A stretch of DNA of 64,000 nt from Zeus faber (lineage: Eukaryota > Chordata > Actinopteri > Zeiformes > Zeidae). Where the stretch lies: NCBI GenBank assembly GCA_960531495.1, contig OY482860.1, positions 14,977,606-15,041,605 of the forward strand. Reading direction: 5' to 3'. Shown here in pieces: positions 62,771-64,000 of the stretch. The position numbers and the translations under genes are program-made. Position 1 is the first letter of the stretch. Every line of letters starts with the position of its first letter. The notes below the pieces were generated by a model. That model was not told the DNA's origin, ran no database searches, and saw nothing but the letters and a program-made list of their open reading frames with translations.

Positions 62771-64000
62771 CACATCTTTCCTTCATGTGACTAGTGCAAT
62801 CGCTAGGCCCACCTCTGTGCTCCTAATATTGTCTTTGCAGCACTGACAGTTAATACAGGGGCCTCACTCAGCCCCAGTGCAAACAAAGCAAAGGACAGCA
62901 CCAATTCAAAAGAAAAATTCCAGGTCACAATGGAGATGGCGCATAATGGCCCCTCACGACTAGAGGCGTGAGAATGGCGACCGTAACCAGGCAAAGACTG
63001 AACAACTTACTTACATTTCGATTCTTAATTTCAGGCTTTCAGGCTTCAGTATCTTATAGGACAGGATAGTGGCCAATAAAAACACCCAATTTTCCTCAGC
63101 TGGAATGTATTAATCTTCAGGGAAAATATAATACTGAATTTGAATCCCAAATACCAACTCTTCTGGATGGATTAGTTTGTATGCAAAGTCACCCCCCATG
63201 AACAACTAACAAAATAATAAAAAAACAGGAAGCTAGAGCTTGTCTTCGTGAAGTAAGCGGCCCACCCATTAATGGCAACTATAAGGGAGCAAGATACTGA
63301 TACACTCATTGCGAGTCGTATCAGAGGTAATAACCTTAACCTTCTATGTTTGGCAGAACTTCAGATTCAGATCACAAGTTGACCCATTTTTCGTGCACAT
63401 CGTCACAAGGATTAATCTATCGCATTGTGTCCCGGAGCACGATTTCCCGACCTTTATTGTGCTGTACAGAACTGGATTTAAACAAATTAATTTAAATGGG
63501 GGGGATCCTATTGTACTTTAGAAGGGGGAGGTGGGCTGGCTGGCATGGGAAAGGAGAGGGGTGCAGATACGTACGCTTAAACTAAACTAACCCGACGAAA
63601 GTACGTCACCGCAGGGAGGTGGGACCATGGATGTATTAAAATTTTAACTGCAACGACCTTAATATCCCTAGTCTCGCCCAACCTTGAATTTAATAGACCG
63701 TTCAATAGAGGAAAAGCAAAACCAGTATCCCGCTTTTATTTCGTGCGAGTTAGAACGAAATTGAAACCCATGCATTTAAAATTTTGATACATCCATGCCG
63801 GGACCAGGACTCTTGCGAGCGCCATTTTTTTGTTTCATGTAAACGTCGGAAAATAAAATAAATAAATACAGAGCAGATGACCAAGTAGGAAAAAAACTTG
63901 GAAAACCCAGCGTTCAGCGTTTTTTTTTTTTTTCACAGAAAATACTTTGTCATTTACCTCATTATTTGACACTTTGGCCACGTCTACTATGAACATCGGA
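61517..64000. other. MDH1 intron or upstream region, no exon recognised
   Basis: Expected to be the intron before the exon at 61516. It contains a short (TA)n (62049-62068) and a TA-CA compound array (62681-62769). The last 50 bases have a - strand open stretch followed by gtaaat, which could be a small exon, but it does not resemble MDH1. Nothing else was recognised. Confidence 0.5.
62681..62769. repeat. (TA)n-(CA)n compound microsatellite
   Basis: About 20 TA units, an acatacatatac bridge, then about 15 CA units. Confidence 0.93.

Noticed and set aside
63945..64000. MDH1 exon 2 at the window edge
   Set aside because: The - strand open stretch before gtaaat does not resemble the MDH1 N-terminal nucleotide-binding region.

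Overview
The window is nuclear DNA of a vertebrate, almost certainly a teleost fish. It carries three multi-exon protein genes with GT/AG introns, very many CA/GT microsatellites, several decayed Tc1/mariner copies, and fish-type tRNA-derived repeats. The proteins match vertebrate families closely. No prokaryotic, CRISPR or phage-like structure was found.

Layout: (1) 1-3352 has no recognised exon and should hold the 5' part of the first gene. (2) 3353-11571, + strand: thirteen exons of ARHGEF33, a Rho guanine nucleotide exchange factor, ending in the diagnostic basic C-terminus. (3) 11572-15238: 3' untranslated sequence of two converging genes; candidate poly(A) signals lie only about 180 bp apart. 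(4) 15239-55050, - strand: UGP2 (UTP-glucose-1-phosphate uridylyltransferase), ten coding exons giving exactly 508 codons, with introns up to about 9.3 kb filled with repeats. (5) 55051-58279: CpG-rich UGP2 promoter region and the 3' end of the next gene. (6) 58280-61516, - strand: the last six exons of cytosolic malate dehydrogenase MDH1; the first exons were not found and probably lie beyond 64000. MDH1 and UGP2 lie head-to-tail as in mammals. The convergent ARHGEF33 neighbour differs from the human arrangement as I recall it.

Functionally, MDH1 and UGP2 are housekeeping enzymes (NAD/malate redox; UDP-glucose supply) and ARHGEF33 is a signalling exchange factor. There is no operon-like logic; their relation is synteny.

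The most notable observations are: a divergent MDH1 active-site loop plus a C-terminal extension ending in T-R-L (a possible peroxisomal signal); a 21-bp piece of a UGP2 exon edge repeated in an ARHGEF33 intron beside the same microsatellite type; a Tc1 element nested in a hAT-like element with a perfect 8-bp target duplication; a near-perfect 23-bp hairpin in a UGP2 intron; dinucleotide microsatellites abutting many splice sites; and a UGP2 exon lacking a proper GT donor. Exon boundaries were read by eye and checked by reading phase; no alignment was run. I found no convincing wholly new biological system here.
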